Assembly: GCF_900187225.1 (NCBI RefSeq)
Contig: NZ_LT906436.1
Location: 744,001 to 808,000, forward strand
Direction: 5' to 3'
DNA from: Listeria monocytogenes
GTDB taxonomy: Bacteria > Bacillota > Bacilli > Lactobacillales > Listeriaceae
DNA length: 64,000 nt
Part shown: positions 27,084 to 36,392 of the stretch, piece by piece
How the letters are laid out: the number at the start of each line of letters is the position of its first letter
Numbering within the stretch: position 1 is the stretch's first letter
Position numbers and translations under genes: made by a program
The notes under the pieces: model-generated
The model's input: the letters and a program-made list of their open reading frames with translations, nothing else
The model's database searches: none
Told to the model about the DNA's origin: nothing

Positions 27084-28073
27084 GTGATTTATTTAGATAA
27101 CGAAGATGTACTTGATCAAGCGTACAACTTTGCAATGGAAGAATATGCGCTGCGTTCTTTAGATGAAAATGAAACGTATTTTATGTTTTACCGTATGAAG
27201 CCAACGATTATTGTCGGTAAAAATCAAAACACGCTGGAAGAAATTAACCATCCTTTTGTAAAAGACCATCATATCGACGTTCTCCGCCGTTTATCTGGTG
27301 GGGGAGCTGTCTATAACGACGAAGGCAATATTAGCTTTAGCATGATCACAAAAGATGATGGAAATAGTTTTCAAAATTTCGCGAAGTTCACAGAACCAGT
27401 TATTCGAGCGCTCCGCAAGCTTGGTGTAAATGCTGAACTGAGTGGTCGAAATGATATTGAAGTGAATGGCAAAAAAATAAGTGGAAATGCACAATTTGCA
27501 ACAAAAGGTCGACTTTATAGCCATGGAACTTTACTTTTCGATGTCGATTTATCCATGCTCGAAAAAGCCTTACAAGTGGATCCAGAGAAATACTTGTCCA
27601 AAGGTGTTAAATCTGTACGTAGTCGTGTAACTACAATTCGCGAGCATTTAGCAGAAGATATCGATATTCTGACCTTTAAACAAATTCTACTGGAATCCAT
27701 TTTTGAAACGAAAGATATCCCACGTTATACTTTTACGGAAGCAGATAAACAAGGAATTGAAAAATTACGCACGGAGCGTTATCGGAATTGGAACTGGACA
27801 TACGGTAAATCACCAAAAGCTACCATAAAACGCAAAAAAAGATTTCCAGCCGGAACCATTGAATTCCAAGTTTCACTAGAAAAAGGTCAAGTAAAAGAAG
27901 CGACCATTTATGGAGATTTTTTTGGTACAGAGGATGTTGCTGAATTAGCTGAGAAAATAATCGGATGCCGTTTTGAACGTAAATCTATTCAAAATGCTTG
28001 GCAAGAAATAAATGCGAAAGACTATTTTGGTGGAATTGAAAAAGAAGCGATTTTAGATATGTTATTTGAATAA
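27084..28073 (+). CDS. lplA: Lipoate-protein ligase (LplA2-type)
   Basis: A 329-residue ligase with a catalytic domain (about 1-240) and a C-terminal domain (about 250-329). RRLSGGGAVYNDEGN is the lipoyl-binding loop, and SGNAQF and SHGTLLFDVDL follow. It activates lipoate with ATP and attaches it to E2/GcvH domains. It starts at GTG 27084, with the ribosome site inside the upstream gene, and is probably coupled to the phosphoesterase gene. L. monocytogenes has two such ligases; by position this is the one I recall as LplA2 (lmo0764). Confidence 0.9.
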   Translation: MIYLDNEDVLDQAYNFAMEEYALRSLDENETYFMFYRMKPTIIVGKNQNTLEEINHPFVKDHHIDVLRRLSGGGAVYNDEGNISFSMITKDDGNSFQNFAKFTEPVIRALRKLGVNAELSGRNDIEVNGKKISGNAQFATKGRLYSHGTLLFDVDLSMLEKALQVDPEKYLSKGVKSVRSRVTTIREHLAEDIDILTFKQILLESIFETKDIPRYTFTEADKQGIEKLRTERYRNWNWTYGKSPKATIKRKKRFPAGTIEFQVSLEKGQVKEATIYGDFFGTEDVAELAEKIIGCRFERKSIQNAWQEINAKDYFGGIEKEAILDMLFE

Positions 28074-28080
28074 AGTTTAA

Positions 28081-28112
28081 AACTCTGAGATATAGATTCT
28101 CAGAGTTTTTTT
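28081..28112 (+). terminator. Terminator after lplA
   Basis: AACTCTGAGA (28081-28090) and TCTCAGAGTT (28098-28107) enclose a 7-nt loop and are followed by T residues. Confidence 0.9.
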
Positions 28113-28143
28113 AATGCCTAAAGAAAGCGATTTCAATTTTATG

Positions 28144-28173
28144 TTGACAGAGATTAAATATATATAGTATTAT
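28144..28173 (+). promoter_or_regulatory. Promoter of the mannan operon
   Basis: TTGACA at 28144-28149, an 18-bp spacer and TATTAT at 28168-28173. ATTAAATATAT (28152-28162) in the spacer recurs upstream of the regulator gene at 34770 (complementary strand context), and the palindromic operator lies 20 bp downstream of the -10. Confidence 0.7.
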
Positions 28174-28192
28174 TTAAATATGATAAATGACA

Positions 28193-28208
28193 ATTAAATA
28201 TAATTAAT
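28193..28208. promoter_or_regulatory. Operator of the mannan operon
   Basis: ATTAAATATAATTAAT is a near-perfect palindrome (7 of 8 pairs) between the promoter and the ribosome site of the first gene. An identical copy in inverse orientation precedes the regulator gene (34788-34803), with one extra matching base on one side. Confidence 0.8.
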
Positions 28209-28226
28209 CAAAAAGGAGTGAAACAT

Positions 28227-29525
28227 TTGGTTATTGCAAACCGAGATTTTATACAAATAAGTACGGAAAAAATAAAAAAAGAAATAAATAATCAAAAATT
28301 AGTTGAAATGTATAAAAGGTGTATGGAAAACACATTAGACAGCACCATAAAAATTCGAGACAGTGGACTCACATTTATTTTAACAGGTGATATTCCAGCA
28401 ATGTGGCTACGTGATTCAGTATGTCAAGTACGACCTTTTCTAATTTTTGCTAAAGAAAATGAAGAAATTGAGTCGATGTTGATTGGCCTTAGCAAAGAAC
28501 AAGTGAGTTTAGTTGAAATTGATCCTTATGCTAACGCTTTTAATGAAACACCAAATGGAGCTGGACATCAAGCTGATAAAACAGAAATGCATCCACAAGT
28601 ATGGGAACGAAAATATGAAATTGATTCATTATGTTATCCGATCCAATTAGCTTATCTTATTTGGAAAATTACTGGAAGAACAGAACAATTTGATGCAGCA
28701 TTTTTCAAGATGTTACAAACGATTTTTGCTTTATGGGAAGTAGAACAACATCATGAAACAAAATCGCCGTATCGTTTTGAACGGATGGACTGTGTTCCTT
28801 CTGATACCTTAAAAAGAGACGGACTAGGAACAGAAACAGCATACACAGGAATGCTTTGGTCAGGATTTAGACCAAGTGATGATGCTTGTGAATATGGGTA
28901 CCTTATTCCATCTAATATGTTTGCAGTAGTAGTTTTAGGTTACGCAAAAGAAATTATAGAAGCTTTTTATCCAAGTGAGATAGAAACGATCAAACAAGCT
29001 GCTACCTTACAAAATGATATCCAATTAGGAATTGAAAAATTTGGTACATATAATCATCCTACATTTGGTGAAATATTTGCATTTGAAGTAGATGGTCTTG
29101 GAAATCAATTATTGATGGATGATGCAAATGTTCCAAGTCTACTCTCTATGCCAATCATCGAATATCTTGAAAAGGAATCTCCCATTTATCAGAATACGCG
29201 GAAGTTTATTTTAAGTAAGTCAAATCCGTATTATTTTGAAGGTAAACTGGCAAAAGGAATTGGTAGTCCGCATACACCAGCAGGATATATTTGGCCAATT
29301 GGACTGGCAATTCAAGGATTGACTGCAAGTGATAAATCAGAAAAACTGGAGATTTTGCAAATGTTGTTAAGAACGGATGCCGGAACTGGATTAATGCATG
29401 AATCGTTTCATCCAGATTACCCGGAAGACTTTACGCGCGAATGGTTTTCTTGGGCTAATATGATGTTTTGTGAATTAGTACTTGATGTAGCTGGGTTTCG
29501 AATGGCAAATGTTTTGAAGAACTAA
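28227..29525 (+). CDS. Exo-alpha-1,6-mannosidase, glycoside hydrolase family 125
   Basis: A 432-residue enzyme of the metal-independent GH125 (former DUF1237) family. TGDIPAMWLRDSVCQ near residue 50, the AGHQADKTEMHPQVWERKYE region and the C-terminal MHESFHPDYPEDFTREWFSW stretch are family hallmarks. GH125 removes terminal alpha-1,6-mannose from mannan or N-glycan fragments. No signal peptide is seen, so it acts in the cytoplasm. The GTG at 28218 overlaps the AAGGAG site, so TTG 28227 is preferred. It is first in an operon with an ABC importer and a GH76 enzyme. Confidence 0.88.
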   Translation: MVIANRDFIQISTEKIKKEINNQKLVEMYKRCMENTLDSTIKIRDSGLTFILTGDIPAMWLRDSVCQVRPFLIFAKENEEIESMLIGLSKEQVSLVEIDPYANAFNETPNGAGHQADKTEMHPQVWERKYEIDSLCYPIQLAYLIWKITGRTEQFDAAFFKMLQTIFALWEVEQHHETKSPYRFERMDCVPSDTLKRDGLGTETAYTGMLWSGFRPSDDACEYGYLIPSNMFAVVVLGYAKEIIEAFYPSEIETIKQAATLQNDIQLGIEKFGTYNHPTFGEIFAFEVDGLGNQLLMDDANVPSLLSMPIIEYLEKESPIYQNTRKFILSKSNPYYFEGKLAKGIGSPHTPAGYIWPIGLAIQGLTASDKSEKLEILQMLLRTDAGTGLMHESFHPDYPEDFTREWFSWANMMFCELVLDVAGFRMANVLKN

Positions 29526-29541
29526 CGAAGGAGGCTTATTG

Positions 29542-30432
29542 ATGGCAACAATTAGAAATAAATCTGCCCAAATACACCAACAACGAATGGCTTACCTTTT
29601 TATTGCACTTCCAGTTTTATTACTAGCGATTTTTATGATTTTACCAATTGGAATGGCACTATTTGTCAGTTTTACAGATTATGATATTGTTAATTCTCCC
29701 AATTGGATTGGCTTTGACAATTACATAAAAATGTTTAGAGATCCTTATTTTCTCATTTCATTAAAGAATACTATTATATACACCGCTCTGTTTGTACCAC
29801 TTGGTCTTGTAGCATCACTTGGGGCTGCTATCTTGATTAATATGAATAAAAAAGGAGCAGGTTTATTTAGGACATTTTTTTATGTGCCGGTATTATGCTC
29901 TACGGTAGCAACTGCGACAATATGGTATTGGTTGCTTAATCCTCAGTATGGTTTGATTAATCGTGTTTTAGGATGGTTTGGAATTAATGGCCCAGCATGG
30001 CTCTATGATTCGAACTGGGCAATGTTTGCGATTGTGATGATGAGTGTTTGGATGACATTTGGAACAAATATGATGATTTTTCTTGCCGGTCTTCAGGGTA
30101 TCCCGGCTAACTTATATGAAGCTTCTAAAATAGAAGGAGCTTCAAGATGGAAGACATTTCGTTATGTCACTTGGCCATCCCTTTCACGGACCACTTTCCT
30201 CGTAACAACAATGCTAATTATCAATGCTTTTCAGGTATTTGATCAAGCATATGTTTTAACAAAAGGCGGTCCAGGAAACTCAACTATTACGCTTGTCTAC
30301 TACATTTACAATGAAGGATTCGGAGGATTAAAAATGGGCTATGCTTCCGCAATTTCTTTTGTGTTATTTTTAATCATACTAGTATTTTCGATTATCAATA
30401 TGCGTGTAAATAAAGAAGATAGGACAGCTTAA
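29542..30432 (+). CDS. Sugar ABC permease 1
   Basis: A 296-residue MalF-type permease with six membrane helices and the coupling loop EASKIEGASRWKTFRYVTWP (EAA motif) at about 192-211. Its N terminus starts in the cytoplasm, as expected. TTG 29539 is only 4 bp from the AAGGAGG site, while ATG 29542 has the right spacing. With the next permease and the lipoprotein it forms a CUT1 oligosaccharide importer, here probably for alpha-1,6-mannooligosaccharides judged from the flanking hydrolases. The ATPase is not encoded here and may be shared. Confidence 0.92.
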   Translation: MATIRNKSAQIHQQRMAYLFIALPVLLLAIFMILPIGMALFVSFTDYDIVNSPNWIGFDNYIKMFRDPYFLISLKNTIIYTALFVPLGLVASLGAAILINMNKKGAGLFRTFFYVPVLCSTVATATIWYWLLNPQYGLINRVLGWFGINGPAWLYDSNWAMFAIVMMSVWMTFGTNMMIFLAGLQGIPANLYEASKIEGASRWKTFRYVTWPSLSRTTFLVTTMLIINAFQVFDQAYVLTKGGPGNSTITLVYYIYNEGFGGLKMGYASAISFVLFLIILVFSIINMRVNKEDRTA

Positions 30433-30443
30433 GGAGGGTTGAT

Positions 30444-31319
30444 ATGAATACCATAAAATTAAAAAAAGGGAGCAAGTCGTTCATTTGGTATATTGCTGTA
30501 CTTCTAATTAGTTTAGTGACTGTTTTTCCACTTATTTGGACAGTGTCTACTTCCTTTAAACCAACAAGTGAAATTTTAAGTAATAGTATGAATTTAATTC
30601 CTAAAATGTTTACTTGGGATAATTACAAAGATGTTTTTAGTACAACCCCATTTGCCCGCTACCTAGTCAACTCTTTAATACTTGCAGTTGGTGGTGTGCT
30701 CACTAATTTATTCTTCGGGTCATTAGCAGGTTATGCTTTTGCTAAGCTACCTTTTAAAGGGAAAAAAGGTCTTTTTATGACATTTTTAGGAAGCATGATG
30801 ATTCCAGCAGTAGTAACAATGATTCCATCTTTCTTAGTATTAAAGAATTTTCCATTGATGGGTGGAAATGATATTACTGGTCATGGTGGTATGGGTTTTA
30901 TTAATACTTACTGGGCAATTTTGATTCCAGGAGCCGCTGGGGCATTTTCGATCTTTTTCATGAAACAGTTTTTTGAAACGTTACCAGATGAACTTTCTGA
31001 AGCTGCAAGAATAGATGGTTGTTCGGAGTTTAAAATCTTTTGGAAAATCTATATGCCGCTTGCTAAAACTGCATTAGCTACTCTTGGAATAATGACATTC
31101 CAGGCTGGCTGGAACCAGTTCATGTGGCCATTAATTGTTCTTAATTCACAAAAAATGATGACAGTTCAAGTAGGACTTGCTTCTTTTCAATATAATGAGA
31201 GCGCCAATTATGGGGCTTTAATGGCTGGGACAATTGTTTCTACCATTCCAGTATTATTTGTATTTATTTTTGCACAAAAATATTTTGTAGAAGGTATCGC
31301 GCATAATGGCGGTAAATAA
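30444..31319 (+). CDS. Sugar ABC permease 2
   Basis: A 291-residue MalG-type permease with six membrane helices; the EAA loop reads SEAARIDGCSEFKIFWKIYM at about 191-210. It lies 11 bp after permease 1 behind AGGAGGG. It partners permease 1 in a CUT1 importer. Its 3' end overlaps the reading frame upstream of the lipoprotein's true start, so the genes are tightly packed. Confidence 0.92.
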   Translation: MNTIKLKKGSKSFIWYIAVLLISLVTVFPLIWTVSTSFKPTSEILSNSMNLIPKMFTWDNYKDVFSTTPFARYLVNSLILAVGGVLTNLFFGSLAGYAFAKLPFKGKKGLFMTFLGSMMIPAVVTMIPSFLVLKNFPLMGGNDITGHGGMGFINTYWAILIPGAAGAFSIFFMKQFFETLPDELSEAARIDGCSEFKIFWKIYMPLAKTALATLGIMTFQAGWNQFMWPLIVLNSQKMMTVQVGLASFQYNESANYGALMAGTIVSTIPVLFVFIFAQKYFVEGIAHNGGK

Positions 31320-31341
31320 ACCAAAAAAAGGAGTGTATAGG

Positions 31342-32595
31342 ATGAAAAAAGTATTGTTAGCAATTCTTAGTATGGTATTGTTGCTCAGTTTAGCGGCTTG
31401 TGGTGGAGGTTCAGACAGTAGTAAGGATAAGGACGGAAAAGAAGAAATTGTTATGTGGGGTTCTTGGTCAGGAGATCAAATTAAACAGTTAGAGAAACAA
31501 ATCGATAGTTATAATAAGTCACAAGATAAATATAAAGTAAAATATGTAATGCAAGAAAATGTAGAAGAAAAATTATTAACAGGAATTGCAGGTGGCGAAC
31601 TCCCTGATATTATTATGTGGGATCGCTATCAAACAGCTCTTTATGCACCAAAAGGAGTGCTTGAACCGCTAGATAAACTTGTCAAAGAAGACAACTTGAA
31701 GATGGATGATTTTTATGAAGAATCAGTGAAAGAAATGACCTATAGTGATAAATTATATGGTTTACCACTATTAAATGATAATCGAATTCTATTTTATAAT
31801 AAAAAATTATTACAAGAAGCTGGCGTAAAACCACCAACTACGTGGGATGAATTAGCAACTGCTGCGCAAAAAACAACGAAGTGGGATGGGAATAAAATGA
31901 CGCAAGCAGGAATGTCGCTTCAAGATGTTGGGTTGTTTAACTTATATTTAATGCAGGCGGGTGGCGAACTAGTAACTTCTGACAATAAAGAAACGGCATT
32001 CAATTCAGAACAAGGCTTAGAAGTACTAAATTACTGGGATAAAATGCAAAATGATTTAAAAGTGTACCAACGTGGTTTTGATGATGGCTCCGATGCTTTT
32101 GCAGCTGGAAAAGAAGCCATGACATACAACGGTCCGTGGGCTTTAGCAGATTATAATAAAGTAGAAGACCTTGATTATGGTGTAGTAGAACCACCTAAAG
32201 GACCAAATGGCGATAAAGGCGCTATCATGGGCGGATTTGGATTAGTAATGCCTAAACAAGCCGAACATAAAGATGGCGCATGGGACTTTATGAAGTGGTG
32301 GACAACGAAACCAGAAAATGGCGTAGAATTTGCCAAAATTAGTGGTTGGTTACCAGCAAACAAAATTGCTGCTGAAGATGAATATTTTACGAAAGACCCA
32401 AATTATTCTGTTTTTGTAAATACAATGAAATATGCTAAAATTCGTCCAACTGTGGCAGGCTATGCAGACGTAGAAGGTTTAGCAATGAAGCCTCAATTTG
32501 AGAAATTCATGAATGGTAATATTTCAGCTGAAAAAGCTTTATCACAAGCTGAAAAAGAAGGAAACCAAATTTTAAAAGAAGAGAGAGATAAATAA
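31342..32595 (+). CDS. Sugar-binding lipoprotein of the mannan importer
   Basis: A 417-residue solute-binding protein. It has a type II signal peptide with lipobox SLAAC (Cys near residue 22), then a family 1 extracellular binding domain. GGELPDIIMWDRY and LYGLPLLNDNRILFYNKKLL are typical sugar-binding stretches. A longer in-frame start at 31306 lies in the permease gene and would spoil the signal peptide; ATG 31342 follows AAAGGAG. It should bind the oligosaccharide outside the membrane. Confidence 0.93.
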   Translation: MKKVLLAILSMVLLLSLAACGGGSDSSKDKDGKEEIVMWGSWSGDQIKQLEKQIDSYNKSQDKYKVKYVMQENVEEKLLTGIAGGELPDIIMWDRYQTALYAPKGVLEPLDKLVKEDNLKMDDFYEESVKEMTYSDKLYGLPLLNDNRILFYNKKLLQEAGVKPPTTWDELATAAQKTTKWDGNKMTQAGMSLQDVGLFNLYLMQAGGELVTSDNKETAFNSEQGLEVLNYWDKMQNDLKVYQRGFDDGSDAFAAGKEAMTYNGPWALADYNKVEDLDYGVVEPPKGPNGDKGAIMGGFGLVMPKQAEHKDGAWDFMKWWTTKPENGVEFAKISGWLPANKIAAEDEYFTKDPNYSVFVNTMKYAKIRPTVAGYADVEGLAMKPQFEKFMNGNISAEKALSQAEKEGNQILKEERDK

Positions 32596-32598
32596 ACG

Positions 32599-33627
32599 AT
32601 GAAATGGTCCGAATATGCAAATTTAGCTCAACTAAGTTTAGAAAAATTTTATCTTGCCGATACAAAAGAACAATTTTTAAATAACTTTTATCCGACAGAA
32701 AATCCTGAGGAAGATAATAAAGTTTTTAATTATTGGTGGCTAGCTCACTTGGTGGAAGTACGATTAGATGCATACTTACGCACAAAAAAACAAGCGGATT
32801 TGGAGATAGCAGAAAACACATATATGCATAATAAAAATAGAAATGGTGAAACGCTTATTCATGATTTTTATGATGATATGCTCTGGAATGCACTTGCGGC
32901 TTATCGTCTATATAAAGAGACTGGAAAACCAATTTATCTAGAAGATGCACAGTTGGTTTGGCAGGATTTAGTGGATACTGGTTGGAATAACATAATGGGA
33001 GGTGGCTTTGCTTGGCGTCGACCACAAATGTATTATAAAAACACGCCCGTGAATGCACCGTTTATTATTCTTTCTTGTTGGCTATATAATGAACTTAATG
33101 AAACGAAATATTTAGAGTGGGCAATGAAGACCTACGAATGGCAAACTAAAGTACTTGTACGTGAAGATGGTTTTGTTGAAGATGGCATTAATCGTTTAGA
33201 AGACGGGGCCATTGATTACGAATGGAAATTTACTTATAACCAAGGTGTATATATTGGAGCTAATTTAGAATTATATCGTATTACTAAAGAAGCAAAATAT
33301 TTAGATACTGCGAATAAAACTGCGGATATATCATTAAAAGAATTAACGGAAGATGGTATATTTAAGGATGAAGGCAGCGGCGGAGATGAAGGACTATTCA
33401 AAGGGATTTTTTACAGATATTTTACTGATTTAATGGAAGAAACCGCAAATAAAACCTATCGGAATTTTGTATTTAATAGCTGCCAAGTGCTAGTTGATAA
33501 TGCAAAATTAGATGGATATTTGTTAATGGGAATGAATTGGAAAGAAAAACCCTCTGGAAAAATTCCTTATTCAGCAGAATTAAGTGGAATGATCGCACTT
33601 GAAATGGCGGCAAAACTAGAACGATAA
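32599..33627 (+). CDS. Endo-alpha-1,6-mannanase, glycoside hydrolase family 76
   Basis: A 342-residue (alpha/alpha)6-barrel enzyme. FYDDMLWNALAAYR contains the paired Asp residues that serve as catalytic residues in GH76, and GGGFAWRRPQ and the EWKFTYNQGVYIG stretch are also typical. GH76 enzymes cut internal alpha-1,6-mannosyl links in yeast mannan backbones and related glycans. No signal peptide is present, so it would act on imported oligosaccharides together with the GH125 enzyme. The ATG lies 3 bp after the binding-protein stop. Confidence 0.88.
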   Translation: MKWSEYANLAQLSLEKFYLADTKEQFLNNFYPTENPEEDNKVFNYWWLAHLVEVRLDAYLRTKKQADLEIAENTYMHNKNRNGETLIHDFYDDMLWNALAAYRLYKETGKPIYLEDAQLVWQDLVDTGWNNIMGGGFAWRRPQMYYKNTPVNAPFIILSCWLYNELNETKYLEWAMKTYEWQTKVLVREDGFVEDGINRLEDGAIDYEWKFTYNQGVYIGANLELYRITKEAKYLDTANKTADISLKELTEDGIFKDEGSGGDEGLFKGIFYRYFTDLMEETANKTYRNFVFNSCQVLVDNAKLDGYLLMGMNWKEKPSGKIPYSAELSGMIALEMAAKLER

Positions 33628-33630
33628 AAA

Positions 33631-33658
33631 AAGCACTTCCTACTTGGAGGTGCTTTTT
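33631..33658. terminator. Bidirectional terminator of the mannan operon and its regulator
   Basis: AAGCACTTCC (33631-33640) pairs with GGAGGTGCTT (33646-33655) through a 5-nt loop, with A-runs before and T-runs after. It separates the two convergent transcripts. Confidence 0.85.
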
Positions 33659-34758
33659 AGCATTTTGACTGAATCTCCTTCTATAAGCATTGGAGGTAGA
33701 GTTTCTTTGTTTATAGTATCTGGTTTTAGCACTTGATTTAAAAGCATGTCAACTGCGTTCACGCCTATTTCGTATTGGGCTTGTTTAATATGTGTAAACT
33801 GGAAGGCAGAGTTATCAAAAAAATTATCTGGATGATCAAAACAAACAACGGATAAATCAGCAGGAATGGATTTTCCTAACTTGTTGCATGCTTGTTTTAT
33901 CAAAAGAGCAATATTGTATTCAGTTGCTACAAGTGCCGTGATTTCAGAATGTGTATTCAAAAAATGTGCAATTTTATCAATATCTGTTTGGATGGAAACG
34001 GTTGAATTTGGCATTACTGATTCAATTTCACGAAAAACATAATCAGAGTGAAAAGCTGTGTGAAAAGATGCATGCCCTCGAATAAATCCGTTTACTCGAC
34101 TATCAAGCGTAGAGACTGGACTAGTAGATGTTATCATTCCAATGTGCTTATGCCCAAGTTCAAATAATTTTTCTGTAATAATTCGACCAGCTTCTGTATT
34201 ATCTGAACTAATAGAAGATATTGGTAAGCCTTCTAATGTACGATCTATGACAACTAAAGGAAACTTTTGAGAAGCAAGTTCTAGTAAGGTCGGTGAAACA
34301 AACTTCGAACTAGCAGGTAAAATTAGTATCCCAGCAACATTCATTTCAATAAACTCTTGCAAAATTTCTTCTTCTCGCTCTGTATCGCCAAGTGATTTTT
34401 TTACAATAATATGAGCTTTAGAGTCACTGTGCTCTAACATCCCAGATAATAAAGTAGTACCAAAAGTATCGTCAAAATTTGTCATAATACAACCAAAAAG
34501 GGGTTTATCAAACATTCTAGTTTCTATTTGTTCGCTAACTGGCGAAGCATTAATTACAAAAGTACCAACCCGAGGGCGTCTTGAAATATAACCATCTTTC
34601 TTTAATAATTCTAGCGCCTTTTTTAACGTAATACTGCTCACATCAAATTGAGCCATCAATTCATTTTCTGCAGGCATTTTGCTGCCAACAGGAATCTTAC
34701 CTTCTTGAATCGACAGTTTAAGCTGATCATAGACTTTTTGATATAGTAGTTTTTTCAT
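33640..34758 (-). CDS. GntR-LacI hybrid (AraR-type) regulator of the mannan operon
   Basis: A 372-residue protein: N-terminal GntR winged helix (about 1-70; GSKMPAENELMAQFDVSSITLKKALELL) joined to a LacI-type sugar-sensing domain (about 85-365). This is the AraR architecture; such proteins repress until a sugar binds. A 16-bp near-palindrome is present in identical form upstream of this gene and of the GH125 operon, so it probably represses both. The effector is likely a mannose oligosaccharide, by inference. The stop lies inside the shared terminator. Confidence 0.9.
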   Translation of the reverse strand: MKKLLYQKVYDQLKLSIQEGKIPVGSKMPAENELMAQFDVSSITLKKALELLKKDGYISRRPRVGTFVINASPVSEQIETRMFDKPLFGCIMTNFDDTFGTTLLSGMLEHSDSKAHIIVKKSLGDTEREEEILQEFIEMNVAGILILPASSKFVSPTLLELASQKFPLVVIDRTLEGLPISSISSDNTEAGRIITEKLFELGHKHIGMITSTSPVSTLDSRVNGFIRGHASFHTAFHSDYVFREIESVMPNSTVSIQTDIDKIAHFLNTHSEITALVATEYNIALLIKQACNKLGKSIPADLSVVCFDHPDNFFDNSAFQFTHIKQAQYEIGVNAVDMLLNQVLKPDTINKETLPPMLIEGDSVKMLKSTSK

Positions 34759-34787
34759 TCACTCACCCATTAAATATATTTTATAAT

Positions 34788-34803
34788 ATTAATTATATTT
34801 AAT
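34788..34803. promoter_or_regulatory. Operator upstream of the mannan regulator
   Basis: ATTAATTATATTTAAT, the exact complement of the operator at 28193-28208, lies 30 bp before the regulator start. A further ATTAAATATAT is found at 34769-34779, mirroring the arrangement at the operon promoter. Confidence 0.8.
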
Positions 34804-34917
34804 TTTGACCTTATTGTAAACTAATTACGATAAAAAAGTGAAAATCTCCTTACAAACTTTAATAAATAGGTGACTCATGGTAAACTTGAATTTAGGAAAA
34901 AAGGAAAAGGTGTAGAA

Positions 34918-35670
34918 ATGGCCATCAAAAAATTAAATGATTTTTATTTTAAAAAATTAGGGAACTGGAATTTAATACATAGCTTTTTGAAAGGATTTTG
35001 GCGAGCATTTTTTTTCTTGCTACTATTGTTACTAATTGCTGATTTGATTGTTATGAAATTCGTGAATGATCGTTATTTTATTCCAGTTATTTTATTAAGT
35101 TTATTATGTATTCCTCTCTTATACTACATCTTGATTTACAGTCGAGCTAAGAAATTCATCAGAACACGGTATCAATTGCGGAGTTTTGCTGAACTAACAA
35201 CCATGCGCCGCTATTTATTATATGCTTATTTAGAAAAAAGTGGTTTTAGTACACGAGCTGATTTGGAAAAATTAATTCGTTTTATTCATTCTGAAATGGC
35301 AGAAGAAAAGAAAAATTATCAACCACTCAGTACTGTTGTGGGCGTTTTTATAGCGGCATTTTTAGCAATTTTAGGCGGTACATTTCTATTCTTGATGGAT
35401 GATGTGGTGGAGCGGCTTATCGCAGCGGTTCTAATCATGGTAATGGCAATTTTACTTTTTATTGTAGGCACTTTTATTATGTCGATAATTCGCTCTAAGT
35501 CAGAAAATAATACGAAAAAAGAACGGGTATTAACAAAAGAAATTATTGCAATTCAAACGGCAATACTTGTTAGTGAGAATACTAGTTACCACCCATTTTT
35601 AGCGATGGAGAGAAAAATAGCTGAAAACGATTTTTTGAAAGAGATTATTACATCACGATCCTTTTTATAA
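34918..35670 (+). CDS. Unknown membrane protein
   Basis: A 250-residue protein with two hydrophobic pairs: about 25-42 and 52-72, then about 155-175 and 182-205, separated by a basic cytoplasmic-type loop. No family motif is recognised. A GTG at 34870 extends the frame by 16 residues without a good ribosome site; ATG 34918 follows AAAAGGTG. The GntR gene follows 35 bp downstream and may be co-transcribed. Function unknown. Confidence 0.65.
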   Translation: MAIKKLNDFYFKKLGNWNLIHSFLKGFWRAFFFLLLLLLIADLIVMKFVNDRYFIPVILLSLLCIPLLYYILIYSRAKKFIRTRYQLRSFAELTTMRRYLLYAYLEKSGFSTRADLEKLIRFIHSEMAEEKKNYQPLSTVVGVFIAAFLAILGGTFLFLMDDVVERLIAAVLIMVMAILLFIVGTFIMSIIRSKSENNTKKERVLTKEIIAIQTAILVSENTSYHPFLAMERKIAENDFLKEIITSRSFL

Positions 35671-35705
35671 ACACAAGGTTATAGACATATTTAGGAGGCA
35701 GAATA

Positions 35706-36353
35706 ATGACAACCAAACGCAAAGAGACTAGAGAAAGTGTTTGTTATCGGGAAATCAAAAAGAAGATTAGAAACGGGGAACTAAAGCCAGGAGATCGTTT
35801 AATTGAAAATACATTATCACAACAATTAGAAATTAGCCGTACACCTATTCGAAAAGCAATTGGGATGCTTGCTGCAGATGGATATGTGGAATACAATGAT
35901 TTTCGCGGCGCTTTTGTTCGGGACAGCATTATTAATAAAGAACGTTACTTTGAAATGACAGAAATTATTGGTTTGTTTCTAAAACAAGCTATTCAAAAAA
36001 TCCGTACAAAAAAAATAACCTTCAATAAAATGCGAGTTGTTGCAAAATTAGTCGAAATTGAACGTGAAGAACCAACAGACCCAGGTATTTACTTTGAATA
36101 CGAAAAATGGTTTGTGAGTGATTTATTAACCTATATGAAAAATAATTACTATTTGAAAATTAGCGATGATTTTTTTAATAATATTCAAGAATTTGGTGAC
36201 GAAGAAGTCATTAAGATTGCTCAAAATGCTTGTGTTAAAACAGTTGCTAATATTCAACGTTTTATTGATGCATTAGATGAACAAGATTATGATAAGTGCA
36301 TGGCGATTATTGATCAAGTCATTGATGCCCATGTCTTAGTCGCTTATCGTTGA
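35706..36353 (+). CDS. GntR-family (FadR-like) regulator
   Basis: A 215-residue protein. The N-terminal winged helix (about 12-75; GELKPGDRLIENTLSQQLEI, RTPIRKAIGML) is typical, with an all-helical ligand-binding domain (about 85-210) of FCD type but divergent: the metal-binding His residues are not clear. It follows the membrane protein and ends in a strong terminator. Target and effector are unknown; the convergent quinone oxidoreductase is a candidate but there is no operator evidence. Confidence 0.85.
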   Translation: MTTKRKETRESVCYREIKKKIRNGELKPGDRLIENTLSQQLEISRTPIRKAIGMLAADGYVEYNDFRGAFVRDSIINKERYFEMTEIIGLFLKQAIQKIRTKKITFNKMRVVAKLVEIEREEPTDPGIYFEYEKWFVSDLLTYMKNNYYLKISDDFFNNIQEFGDEEVIKIAQNACVKTVANIQRFIDALDEQDYDKCMAIIDQVIDAHVLVAYR

Positions 36354-36390
36354 AAAAGCAGTGTCCTTATTTTTAAGGACACTGCTTTTT
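36353..36390. terminator. Strong bidirectional terminator
   Basis: A 17-bp perfect stem (36353-36369 with 36374-36390, core GCAGTGTCCTTA) and a 4-nt loop, with A-run and T-run at the outer ends. It lies between the convergent GntR and oxidoreductase genes. Confidence 0.95.
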
Positions 36391-36392
36391 AT

